From assembly GCA_964633285.1 (NCBI GenBank), contig CAZWGA010000001.1, positions 190,933 through 254,932 on the forward strand: a DNA stretch of 64,000 bases, given 5' to 3'. Below are positions 8,450 through 16,681 of this stretch, piece by piece (position 1 is the stretch's first letter; each line of letters opens with the position of its first letter). Position numbers and translations under genes: made by a program. Under the pieces are notes generated by a model. The model had not been told where the DNA came from and searched no databases. It saw nothing but the letters and a program-made list of their open reading frames with translations. Origin of the DNA: 20CM-2-55-15 sp964633285 (lineage in GTDB: Bacteria > Acidobacteriota > Terriglobia > 20CM-2-55-15).

Positions 8450-9648
8450 CGAGTCTTCTTGTCGCATTATTGTTTCAGTCCCTGCTGCTTCCTCCGCGGG
8501 TTGCGGTTGAGAATCCGGCTGTCGTTTCGCCAATCCCTCCGAAAATCCAGAAAGACTACGACAAGCTCTGGACGCGCTTTGTAACCGGGAAAGAAGATGC
8601 GCGGTTACTCAAGGATCTCGACAACCTCTTCAAGAAGCAGAAGGATCTCGATGCCATCGTTACAATCGAGGCTTATCTCGACTTGTACAAAGGCAACGAT
8701 GCGTCCGCTGCGCAGCGATTCGAGCAGGCGCTCGCGATTAATCCCAACAATCGTATTGCTCTGTACTATCTTGCCGAACTTGCGTACGGTCGGCAGAATT
8801 ACGCTCGCGCCAGCAGTCTTTACGCCCGCTTGATGTCCATCGACAAAACGCGCACGGACCTCGAACCGAAACGCCAGAAGGCGTTTCTCCTGGCCGCAGA
8901 CAATCTGTTGCGGTCCGCGGCGCGCTCCGAAGCCGAGAATCGGCTGGGTGAGGCCGAGGAATTCTATCGGCAGGCTTTAAATCTGGCGCCAAACGAGCCG
9001 GCATTGCACACGCAACTGTCCACGCTTCTCGCCAGGGAAGGCAAGACGGATGAAGCTGCGGCGGAGAAGAAAATCGCGGAGGAATTGAGACCCAATCGCC
9101 GCGGACCATCCGGCGCGGGTGGGGAAAAGTTGGATGATCTGGAGGACCTCGGCCGTTGGGGAAAGGACATCGAAGTCTTTCACGAAATCCGGGCAGCAGA
9201 AGCGATCACGCGTGAACAGACCGCCGCTCTGATGGTGCGCTATTTTCCCCAGACAGCAGAGTTCCGCCAGACTTCCCAAATCGTTACGGATGTTCAAAGC
9301 TCATGGGCCGCCTCAGAGATTCAAATCATTACCGGCATCGGATTGATCGAACCATTGCCCAACCATACTTTTGAACCGGCCACGCCCGTTACCCGGGGAG
9401 ATTTTGCGGTCGCGCTCGCGCGGTTGATTCGCCTGCTGGGCCTGCCTACCGGTTCCGGTGCGCCGGTGGCCACGCCGGACGTGGCTCCCACCAATGCACG
9501 ATATGCCGATATCCAGCTCGTACTGGGCTACGGCCTGATGACGCTGCCCGATCCGGACGGATTCAACGTTTCCGCAAACCTGTCCGGCCGTGAGGCCGTC
9601 CGCGCTGTGGATAAACTCCTGCGCGCTTTTCAGCAGACTCAACGCTGA
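8446..9648 (+). CDS. Secreted TPR protein with C-terminal S-layer-homology-like repeats
   Basis: A 400-residue protein with a short hydrophobic N-terminus (LLVALLFQSLLLPP), TPR units between about 65 and 215 (YLDLYKGNDASAAQRFEQAL, EAEEFYRQALNLAPNEPALH) and, from about 250 to 395, two or three SLH-like segments (EAITREQTAALMVRYFP; PVTRGDFAVALARLIRLLG; LSGREAVRAVDKLLRAF). SLH modules normally bind cell-wall polymers, so the protein may tie an outer-envelope complex to the wall. It overlaps hflX by 4 nt, hence co-transcription, but a functional link to ribosome rescue is not evident. Confidence 0.75.
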   Translation: MTSLLVALLFQSLLLPPRVAVENPAVVSPIPPKIQKDYDKLWTRFVTGKEDARLLKDLDNLFKKQKDLDAIVTIEAYLDLYKGNDASAAQRFEQALAINPNNRIALYYLAELAYGRQNYARASSLYARLMSIDKTRTDLEPKRQKAFLLAADNLLRSAARSEAENRLGEAEEFYRQALNLAPNEPALHTQLSTLLAREGKTDEAAAEKKIAEELRPNRRGPSGAGGEKLDDLEDLGRWGKDIEVFHEIRAAEAITREQTAALMVRYFPQTAEFRQTSQIVTDVQSSWAASEIQIITGIGLIEPLPNHTFEPATPVTRGDFAVALARLIRLLGLPTGSGAPVATPDVAPTNARYADIQLVLGYGLMTLPDPDGFNVSANLSGREAVRAVDKLLRAFQQTQR

Positions 9649-9652
9649 CAGT

Positions 9653-10339
9653 TTAAAAGCTCTTCAACCAACGCTTGGCGTCGGGAAATTCTCGGAACGT
9701 CTTCTCTTCGGCCCTGAACTCGGCGGTGTGGACAATGAGTCGAGAATCGTGGACACGAGACTGGTGTTTCACGTGAAGCATTTCGTGAAACATGATGTAA
9801 GCCACGACATAATCGGGCACGGCCGGCGAGTCGAAGATGCGGCTGATGAAGATCACCTGGTGTGTGCTGTCGTATCGGCCGAGTACGAATCGCGATTTTT
9901 TCGCGGACCAGGAGATTCTGGGTTTGGTAAGCGTGTTCTTGAAATATTGGGCATTAAGCCGATCGAATAATTCCTCCAGATCGATGTGGGTTCCTTTTGA
10001 TCCCCTCGGCCGGACGAGCCTGCATCGACCATTCCGGACGATGCGTGCCCGCTCTTGAATGGCTTCCGTGAGAACAAAAGATCTGTAAATCCGGTGATAG
10101 GAATCGTCGACTTTCTTTCGATACAGCTTGGCGAGAAGAATCAACGCCAGTGAGTGTTGAACATTTTCGGGAGCATCCGTAAGGATATCGCTTAAACGGA
10201 TCTTCAACCGGTTCTCGTTCAGTCGCGCTGTGTGGTTGAGTCCGGCGAACCGGAAAAATTCTACCGAGATTTCGGGAAGCGGCGTCCTGGGGCGAAGCTC
10301 GCGATGAGCTCTGCTGAAAATGGTTACCAGATCCTGCAT
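9653..10339 (-). CDS. SprT-like zinc metallopeptidase domain protein
   Basis: A 228-residue protein whose C-terminal half carries the zinc-protease motif HEMLH in YIMFHEMLHVKHQ and a downstream HTAEFRAEEKTFREFP that should supply the third ligand, the pattern of SprT/YgjP-like metallopeptidases. ISWSAKKSRFVLGRYD upstream resembles the SprT beta-hairpin. The N-terminal 120 residues are helical and unassigned. There is no signal peptide, so it is probably cytoplasmic. It is the last gene of a four-gene minus-strand operon and faces the previous gene with only 4 nt between stops. Substrate unknown. Confidence 0.75.
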   Translation of the reverse strand: MQDLVTIFSRAHRELRPRTPLPEISVEFFRFAGLNHTARLNENRLKIRLSDILTDAPENVQHSLALILLAKLYRKKVDDSYHRIYRSFVLTEAIQERARIVRNGRCRLVRPRGSKGTHIDLEELFDRLNAQYFKNTLTKPRISWSAKKSRFVLGRYDSTHQVIFISRIFDSPAVPDYVVAYIMFHEMLHVKHQSRVHDSRLIVHTAEFRAEEKTFREFPDAKRWLKSF

Positions 10340-10346
10340 CAGCGGT

Positions 10347-10952
10347 TCATTTGCGTTTCTTCTCAGTTTTCGGCACGACTTTTAAAGCTTCCCTGGCCTG
10401 AGTCTGGGCTTCGTTTGCCTTGCTGATCGCATCTTGAAGAGCGTTGCGATCGGCGTTGTTCTTTGGCTGGAATTTCTGAAGCAGCGGAACAGTATCTCCT
10501 GTGAACTTGACGAGGTCTTCGAGTGAATCCCGAACATCGAGTTTTCGGTTGTAATTGTCGTCGATATTCGTCATGACCTCATCGAGCGTCTGAATGTAAC
10601 CGCGAAGAAGTTCGGCGGAACTGAAAGTATCGAGATAAGCGGTATCGTCAACGGGAGCCTTGTTGGAAGTGGCCTTGGTGTCGATGCTTTTCTTCTGCTG
10701 TTTTTCTAGTTTTTCTTTTTGCTTTCGATCTTTTTCTTTTTCCTGTTCACTTTTTTCCATCACGCCCAGGAAGATGAGGCGGCGCTCCGCGAGCTTGAAG
10801 TATGCATGGACGCGCGCATTGAGTTCCTGCGCATCACGTATAAGATCGAGTTCGTCTTCAGTGAGATATTCTTTTTTCGCGCGTCCCAGCAACGAAACCG
10901 CGAGGACCAGGGAAAGGACGACCGAGGAACTAACCTTTACGGCCTGGCGCAT
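10347..10952 (-). CDS. Secreted coiled-coil protein of unknown function
   Basis: A 201-residue protein with an N-terminal signal sequence (VVLSLVLAVSLLG), a highly charged Lys/Glu coiled coil at about 68-92 (KSEQEKEKDRKQKEKLEKQQ) and further helices (NRKLDVRDSLEDLVKFTGD). I do not recognise a named family. It overlaps the upstream gene by 23 nt and ends 7 nt before the SprT-like gene, so the four genes 12481-9653 are likely one transcript. Periplasmic location is inferred from the leader. Confidence 0.65.
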   Translation of the reverse strand: MRQAVKVSSSVVLSLVLAVSLLGRAKKEYLTEDELDLIRDAQELNARVHAYFKLAERRLIFLGVMEKSEQEKEKDRKQKEKLEKQQKKSIDTKATSNKAPVDDTAYLDTFSSAELLRGYIQTLDEVMTNIDDNYNRKLDVRDSLEDLVKFTGDTVPLLQKFQPKNNADRNALQDAISKANEAQTQAREALKVVPKTEKKRK

Positions 10953-11445
10953 TTTGTTCTCCGAATAGGGCTTTTAAGAGATCTTCGCGAATATCGGATG
11001 CTTCCTGCTTTGCTCTGTCGACGGGCTGCCGCTGATCGAAGGTCAGAGACTTTCCGATGTCATCCAGCATCCGGATTTGCCGGCGAAGCACAATTTCCAG
11101 ATCTTTAAACCCATGCGGTTTTTTATGCGCATCGCGTCCGGTCTTCGCCATTGTTTGATGCGCATCCTGGATGGTATCGACATATTCGTTGATTCGTTTC
11201 ACCAGAGCCTCGGGCTCACCGGTACGGACGGCGTCAGTCACAAGGCTGAGCAGGATTTCAGAGATGGCGATGTCGGTTTTCGTGCGATCGACAGGATCGG
11301 TAAGTTTCTTGAGCTTGTCTCGTTCTCTTTCGAGACGTTCGAGCCGGCGGTCGAATTGACCCTGGAGTGAAGCGCTGCGAAGTGTGCAGGAAGCGGGGAC
11401 GAAGGCAAGAAGAATTATTAAGGATCGTCCAATTGACCGCATCAC
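10930..11445 (-). CDS. Predicted envelope lipoprotein, helical, unknown function
   Basis: A 171-residue protein starting MMRSIGRSLIILLAFVPASC; the Cys after PAS could be a lipobox, although Pro at -3 is unusual. The rest is helical and charged (FDRRLERLERERDKLKKL; KQEASDIREDLLKALF), similar in style to the next gene in the operon but not obviously a duplicate. No known family recognised. It starts 13 nt after the TPR gene and overlaps the following start by 23 nt. Confidence 0.6.
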   Translation of the reverse strand: MMRSIGRSLIILLAFVPASCTLRSASLQGQFDRRLERLERERDKLKKLTDPVDRTKTDIAISEILLSLVTDAVRTGEPEALVKRINEYVDTIQDAHQTMAKTGRDAHKKPHGFKDLEIVLRRQIRMLDDIGKSLTFDQRQPVDRAKQEASDIREDLLKALFGEQNAPGRKG

Positions 11446-11458
11446 GTGGTGAACCGCT

Positions 11459-12481
11459 TCACCTTTTCAGACGGCGTTCAAGCGTTCGAGCCCGCTGGCG
11501 CGCCTGAAACGATCGTGCATCGTTTGAGCCGTCGTCCAATTCCAAAAACTTATTATATTGTACGAGCGCTTCCCTGGCGTTTCCTAAATTGTCCAGGCAC
11601 GTCGCCAGAACAAAATGCGGCAGGGCGAGGCGCGGCTGCAGGTCAATCACGCGCGACACGGCCTGGGACGCGCGCTGCCAGTCTTGCTGGGCGTAGAAGA
11701 CAGCGCCGAGCGTGCCGTAGGCCTCACCATAGTCGGACTTGATCCGAATCGCCTGTTGCAGCGCCGCAATCGCCTGAGGATACGACTTCATTTCCTCATA
11801 CGATTTTCCGAGCATGTAGAAATCGTCTGCGTTTCCAGGCCCGGTTTGGACCAGTTCTGCCAGAAGCGGCGCGGCGTTGGAGTATTCCTTGCCTGTGAAA
11901 AAAGAAACGGCAAGCTGGTGTTTCAGGTTCCTGCTGGTGTTATCGAGCGCGATCGCTTTCCGCAGATATTCCCGCGATTTCGTCTCGTTGTTTCGAGCGT
12001 GCTCAGCGTCCGCAAGCGCCGCATAGATCGCTGATGAGTTCAAGCCTTTTTCGGCCGAAGTCAACAGATGCGGCAAAGCCTTGTCGAGTTCGTTGCCGCT
12101 CAGGTAAAACATGCCGAGATTCAGACGAGCCTGAGCATCATCAGGCCGCAACGCAAGAGCTTTTTCGAACTGTTCAGCGGCTTCGGGGCGCTGTCCTTTT
12201 TCGTTCAGCAGAACGGCAAGGTTTACTCGAGCTTCATAAATCGTGCCGTTCTGATCCAGCAGTGTTCGGTATGCGGCAATAGATCCTTCGATGTTGCCCA
12301 TTTTTGAATAGCAAACGGCAAGATTGAATCGGGATTGGATGAGCGACGCGTCTTCCTTCAAAACTGTTTCGTATTTTGCCGCGGCTTCGGCCCATCGTCC
12401 GGCTTCGAAGTCGGCCGTGGCCGATTTAAAGACGTCCTGCGCGGATTGGAGGAGAGTGATGATGAGTATGATCGTCTTCAT
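11459..12481 (-). CDS. Periplasmic TPR-repeat protein
   Basis: A 340-residue protein with a cleavable-looking leader (MKTIILIITLLQSAQ) and about eight tetratricopeptide repeats across nearly its whole length, for example AEAAAKYETVLKEDASLIQS, PEAAEQFEKALALRPDDAQA, PQAIAALQQAIRIKSDYGEA and REALVQYNKFLELDDGSNDA. TPR arrays act as protein-binding scaffolds. It is first in the minus-strand operon with two helical envelope proteins and an SprT-like protease, so it may scaffold them, which is inference. Confidence 0.75.
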   Translation of the reverse strand: MKTIILIITLLQSAQDVFKSATADFEAGRWAEAAAKYETVLKEDASLIQSRFNLAVCYSKMGNIEGSIAAYRTLLDQNGTIYEARVNLAVLLNEKGQRPEAAEQFEKALALRPDDAQARLNLGMFYLSGNELDKALPHLLTSAEKGLNSSAIYAALADAEHARNNETKSREYLRKAIALDNTSRNLKHQLAVSFFTGKEYSNAAPLLAELVQTGPGNADDFYMLGKSYEEMKSYPQAIAALQQAIRIKSDYGEAYGTLGAVFYAQQDWQRASQAVSRVIDLQPRLALPHFVLATCLDNLGNAREALVQYNKFLELDDGSNDARSFQARQRARTLERRLKR

Positions 12482-12492
12482 TGCTGATGCTT

Positions 12493-12551
12493 CCCGCGTT
12501 CTGGCTCGAAAACAAATTTTTGAACGCGGGCATAAAGCCCGCGACTACATA
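12493..12551. repeat. Intergenic palindromic element with a REP-like unit
   Basis: CCCGCGTTC at 12493-12501 pairs with GAACGCGGG at 12522-12530, and 12524-12551 carries the same unit (small palindrome, then CTACATA) that occurs twice in inverted order at 4388-4451. It fills the gap between the start of the TPR gene and the end of uvrA, so it could also act as a transcript-end hairpin for uvrA. The rest of the gap, 12552-12585, holds nothing obvious. Confidence 0.75.
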
Positions 12552-12585
12552 TTGGCCTGCGCATCTTTTCGTTGCCGGTCGAATA

Positions 12586-15384
12586 TCACGGCAGAACATT
12601 TTTCAAGAACCGCCCGGTCAGGGAAGCAATGTTCCCGGCAATTTGCTCCGGCGTTCCGGTTGCGACAACGTAGCCGCCGGCATTACCGCCTTCCGGACCA
12701 AGATCGATCACCCAATCGGCGGACTTGATGACATCCAGATTGTGTTCGATGATCAGAACCGAGCCTCCCGCCTCGATTAGACGCCTGAATGCGACCAGCA
12801 GCTTGTTGATATCGTCGAAGTGCAGGCCGGTTGTCGGTTCATCGAAGATAAATAGCGTCCGCTCGCTGGTTTCGCGCGCCAGATAGGAAGCCAGTTTGAT
12901 CCGCTGCGCTTCGCCGCCGGACAAAGTCGTCGCGGATTGTCCAAGTCTCAAATAGCCCAGTCCAACCTCTTCCAGTACTTTCAGCTTCTTTGTAATCTTC
13001 GGAACATTTGCAAAGAACAGCAGCGCTTCGCGTACGGTCAACTGAAGAACCTGGTAAATGTTTTTTCCTTTGTAGAGTATTTCGAGCACGCTGCTTTTAT
13101 AGCGTGTTCCCTTGCACTCTTCGCAAACCAGTTCTACATCCGCAAGAAATTGCATTTCGACCGTTACCGTTCCGTCTCCCTGGCAGACTTCGCAGCGGCC
13201 GCCGGGAATATTGAACGAAAAACTACCCGAATTGTATCCGCGACTCTGCGCCTCACGCGTCGTGGCGTAAACGTCTCGAATATGATCGAAGGCTTTGATA
13301 TACGTGACGGGGTTCGATCGGGGCGTACGGCCGATCGGACTCTGATCCACAAGGACGACGTCCGAAATCCATTTCGTGCCGGACTCGATGACTCCCGTTC
13401 CCAGATCCGGATCGCCGCCATGAAGCGCAGACTTCATGGCTTCGAAAAGACATTCGTGGACAAGCGTCGATTTTCCCGATCCGGAAACGCCCGAAATGCA
13501 CGTCATGAGGCCAAGCGGAATTTCAATGTCGATGTTCTTGAGATTGTGTTTTGCCGCGTTGCGAAGCTTCAGCACCTTGGGCCCGGGGGTGCGGCGTTTC
13601 CTGGGGATCGGCACTTTTAGTTCACCGATGAGGTATTTGCCCGTAAGCGATCCCGTACAGTTTTTCACGCCCTCGAGGGATCCCTGGAATACAAGCTGGC
13701 CGCCGTTTTCTCCCGCGCCCGGACCGAGATCGAGGATGTGATCGGCGGCGCGCATCATTTCCGCGTCATGTTCGACGACGAGAACCGTATTCCCGATATC
13801 CCGCAAGCGTTGGAGAATTTCAATCAACCGCTGTCCGTCGCGGGGATGCAATCCGATGGACGGTTCATCCAGAACATACAACGCGCCTACCAAGGAAGAG
13901 CCGAGCGATGTTGCCAACTGGATGCGTTGAGCTTCGCCTCCGGACAGCGTCGAGGATAGCCGGTCGAGCGTCAGATACTGCAGTCCCACGTCGTTCAGAA
14001 ACCGCAGCCGCGACCGTATTTCGATCAGGATCCGGCCGGCGATTTCCGCCTGCGCCGGCTGAAGCTGCAGATTCGTGAAAAACATAAGGCCGTCGTGAAT
14101 CGTCATGCGGCAAACATCCGCGATGTTTTTTCCGTCGATGAAGATATCGCGGGCCTCCTGGCGCAGCCTCGACCCCTGACAGTCCGGGCATACGGTGTAT
14201 CCACGATAGCGGCTGAGAAACACTCGAACGTGCAGCTTGTATTTTTTCGTCTCGAGGTAGTCGAAGAACTCTCGAACCGCTGCCAGGACGAATCCGCGTT
14301 CATCCGGCGACAGATCGCGAAAGGGCGCATCCAGCCGGATTCCACGGCCGCGCGCCGATTTTTTGAAATCGTTGAAGTAAGTTCGGTACCGCGGCTTCGT
14401 CCAGGGCTCAATCGCACCCTGATTCAGCGACTTGCTCTTGTCCAGTATGACCAGATCGAGATCGAGATCGATCGTATTGCCGAAACCCTGGCATCGAGGA
14501 CAGGCCCCGAACGGACTGTTGAATGAAAAAAGCTTCGGCTCCGGATCCTCGTAACGTATTCCACATTTTTTGCATTCAAACGATTCCGAAAAACGAAACT
14601 GGCTGCCGGCGATTGCGGACCCGTTCCCGGGCGGGGATTCAAGAGTTTCAAAAATGACTTCGCCGTTGTTTTCCCGGAAACATATTTCGATATCGTCAAT
14701 CAGTTGCTGGCGGATTCCGTCGCCGTTTTTCAAGCGATCCACCAGCACATACGCGGTCTTCGTGAAATCCACATCGAGCAGCGATTCTGGTCGCGAATAG
14801 TCGAAAGTTTGGCCGTTTTGGTAAATCCTGCTGAAGCCGCGACGCTTCAGATCCGCGAGCAATGTCGCAAGACGATCCTGCGGCAAACCCGCCGGCAGCG
14901 CGTAAAGAACATAAAAGCGCGTGTCCGCCGGCCATTGCAGGACGACATCGGCAATCTGATCCACCGTATCCTTTTGAACGACTGCGCCGCATTTGCGGCA
15001 GATCGTCGATCCCACTCGCGCGAACAGCAACCGCATGTAATCGTAGACTTCGGTGGACGTGCCTACAGTTGAACGGGGTGTACGCGCTGAGTTTCGCTGC
15101 CGGATGGCGATTGCGGGCGCAATCCCGTAGACCTCATCGATATCGGGTTTTTCGATACGCTCCAGAAACTGGCGGGCATATGCCGAGAGGGATTCGATAT
15201 AACGCCGCTGTCCTTCGGCATAAATCGTATCAAAGGCAAGCGATGACTTTCCGGATCCGCTGACGCCGGTGACGATCGTCAGCGCGTTATGGGGAATTTC
15301 GAAATCGATGTTCTTGAGGTTGTGGACCCGCACGCCGCGCACGACAATGCCCGGCGTCCCGGATGGGTTTACCACGGATGTCAT
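12586..15384 (-). CDS. uvrA: Excinuclease ABC subunit A (UvrA)
   Basis: DNA-damage sensor of nucleotide excision repair, working with UvrB. About 932 residues with two ABC ATPase halves: Walker A GVSGSGKSSLAFDTIYAEGQ, the first zinc module (CKKCGIRYEDPEPKLFSF, FGACPRCQGFG), signature LSGGEAQRIQLA, then a second Walker A (GVSGSGKSTLVHE), the second zinc module CEVCQGDG with CEECKGTRY, and a second LSGGEAQRIKLA. The frame extends to 15411, but the ATG at 15384 is nearer the conserved VRGVRVHNLKNI. A TATAAT on the minus strand at 15394-15399 would start RNA very near this codon, though no good -35 was seen. It follows rodZ. Confidence 0.97.
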   Translation of the reverse strand: MTSVVNPSGTPGIVVRGVRVHNLKNIDFEIPHNALTIVTGVSGSGKSSLAFDTIYAEGQRRYIESLSAYARQFLERIEKPDIDEVYGIAPAIAIRQRNSARTPRSTVGTSTEVYDYMRLLFARVGSTICRKCGAVVQKDTVDQIADVVLQWPADTRFYVLYALPAGLPQDRLATLLADLKRRGFSRIYQNGQTFDYSRPESLLDVDFTKTAYVLVDRLKNGDGIRQQLIDDIEICFRENNGEVIFETLESPPGNGSAIAGSQFRFSESFECKKCGIRYEDPEPKLFSFNSPFGACPRCQGFGNTIDLDLDLVILDKSKSLNQGAIEPWTKPRYRTYFNDFKKSARGRGIRLDAPFRDLSPDERGFVLAAVREFFDYLETKKYKLHVRVFLSRYRGYTVCPDCQGSRLRQEARDIFIDGKNIADVCRMTIHDGLMFFTNLQLQPAQAEIAGRILIEIRSRLRFLNDVGLQYLTLDRLSSTLSGGEAQRIQLATSLGSSLVGALYVLDEPSIGLHPRDGQRLIEILQRLRDIGNTVLVVEHDAEMMRAADHILDLGPGAGENGGQLVFQGSLEGVKNCTGSLTGKYLIGELKVPIPRKRRTPGPKVLKLRNAAKHNLKNIDIEIPLGLMTCISGVSGSGKSTLVHECLFEAMKSALHGGDPDLGTGVIESGTKWISDVVLVDQSPIGRTPRSNPVTYIKAFDHIRDVYATTREAQSRGYNSGSFSFNIPGGRCEVCQGDGTVTVEMQFLADVELVCEECKGTRYKSSVLEILYKGKNIYQVLQLTVREALLFFANVPKITKKLKVLEEVGLGYLRLGQSATTLSGGEAQRIKLASYLARETSERTLFIFDEPTTGLHFDDINKLLVAFRRLIEAGGSVLIIEHNLDVIKSADWVIDLGPEGGNAGGYVVATGTPEQIAGNIASLTGRFLKNVLP

Positions 15385-15449
15385 AAACCCCGCATTATAC
15401 AACGGACTCAAAGGACCCGGTGGGGTTCAGACACCCCGAAAATGGAAGA

Positions 15450-16229
15450 TCAACTGATGAAGTCCCTGAAGTTCTCCACTGTAATCTTCAACTCCCGCAC
15501 CTGACCGCCTTTGCCCAGAGGTCTCCCCGGCATGCCATTGATCTTGATGTTGACGCCGCCTGCATTGCCGACCACCAGATCCACGAAGTTCTTTGCAGTG
15601 AAGTGCCGCGTCATTCCGGGCTGCAGGATCTCCCCCGCGTTAACGACCGAACCGTCCGCGGTTGCTTTCATCCATGTGGGCGACTGAGCCTCCAGATCGA
15701 TTCGAAGGGGCTCTGACGAAGGCGCGGTTTCAAGCTCAGGCGCAGCGGCTGCTGTTTTTGGAGGTGTTGATGGCGGTTCCGGGACGGGTGTTGCTTGCGG
15801 AGGCGGTGTTGCGGGCTGCGAGAGCACAGGTGGGGTGGGAGGCGGCGCGGTTTGCGAAGTGGTGCTTGTCTCTCGCGTGACAATATAAAAAACAGCAATC
15901 AGCAGGGCCAGCGCTCCAATTGCCACCGGATAATAACTCCAGCCATCCTTGGCTCTTCCTTCACTCGATATTCCGGCGCTCTCACGCGATTCAGGAACAT
16001 CAGCGAGGCGCTGATAATCCAGCACGGCCTGATCCGGATCCAATCCCACTTTCTCCGCAAAAGTCCGAATGAATCCCCGATTGAAGACTCCTCCGGGCAG
16101 CAGGTGGAACTCCTCATTTTCGATGGCGGCGAGAAAGCGTGTGCTGATCCGGGTTTCGCGGGCAATCTGGTCCAGGGAAATTCCCCTGGAGTCTCGCGCT
16201 TTTTTGAAGGTCGCACCAAAATCGGTCAT
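15450..16229 (-). CDS. rodZ: RodZ-like helix-turn-helix membrane protein
   Basis: RodZ links the MreB cytoskeleton to the elongation machinery. The 259-residue protein has the N-terminal HTH_25 domain (GATFKKARDSRGISLDQIA, ISTRFLAAIENEEFHLLPGG, FIRTFAEKVGLD), one membrane helix (about 98-114, VAIGALALLIAVFYIV), a Pro/Thr-rich periplasmic linker (about 125-175) and a C-terminal DUF4115-type domain. The start at 16229 is divergent from the BMC gene across a 134-nt gap. Confidence 0.88.
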   Translation of the reverse strand: MTDFGATFKKARDSRGISLDQIARETRISTRFLAAIENEEFHLLPGGVFNRGFIRTFAEKVGLDPDQAVLDYQRLADVPESRESAGISSEGRAKDGWSYYPVAIGALALLIAVFYIVTRETSTTSQTAPPPTPPVLSQPATPPPQATPVPEPPSTPPKTAAAAPELETAPSSEPLRIDLEAQSPTWMKATADGSVVNAGEILQPGMTRHFTAKNFVDLVVGNAGGVNIKINGMPGRPLGKGGQVRELKITVENFRDFIS

Positions 16230-16363
16230 GTCGGGCCGGCAAAATGCCTTATTCCTGCAACTTGCGCAGAATCATATGGAAACCAACTTAGCCGGTCAAT
16301 TGCTTTTGTGTTGTGTTTCTGTTAGGTTTCTCGCGGGTTTTTCCGGCCGCAATTTTTTCCTTT

Positions 16364-16675
16364 ATGAACAACGAAGCATTGGGGATGGTTGAGACGCGCG
16401 GATTCATCGGAGCCGTCGAGGCGGCCGACGCGATGGTGAAAACCGCAAATGTCGTCCTGATCGGCAAAGAGTATCTTCTCAATGGTTATGTGGCCGTGCT
16501 GGTCCGAGGCGATGTCGGTTCCGTCAAGGCCGCGACCGAAGCCGGATCCATCGCCGCCAGGCGAGTCGGCGAACTGATAAGCGTTCACGTCATTCCCCGT
16601 CCGTTCGACGAGACAGAAAAAATCCTTAAACACTGGTCCGGTTCCGGCACGCCGGGCGACAGCACTCCGGGATAA
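16364..16675 (+). CDS. BMC-H bacterial microcompartment shell protein
   Basis: A 103-residue hexamer-forming shell protein. NEALGMVETRGFIGAVEAAD (3-22), the VRGDVGSVKAATEAG block (47-61) and VHVIPRP (75-81) match PduA/EutM-type shell proteins closely. The frame opens at 16313, but the ATG at 16364 gives the canonical N-terminus. The loop lining the central pore, KIGSG in PduA, reads YLLNG here (37-41), with two leucines where small residues are usual. Only one shell gene and no pentamer (BMV) gene are near. It lies 6 nt before the aldehyde dehydrogenase and is surely co-transcribed with it. Confidence 0.92.
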   Translation: MNNEALGMVETRGFIGAVEAADAMVKTANVVLIGKEYLLNGYVAVLVRGDVGSVKAATEAGSIAARRVGELISVHVIPRPFDETEKILKHWSGSGTPGDSTPG

Positions 16676-16681
16676 CAGGCA

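Noticed and set aside
12481..12780. 99-residue plus-strand frame
   Set aside because: Crosses the palindromic repeat and the antisense strand of uvrA.
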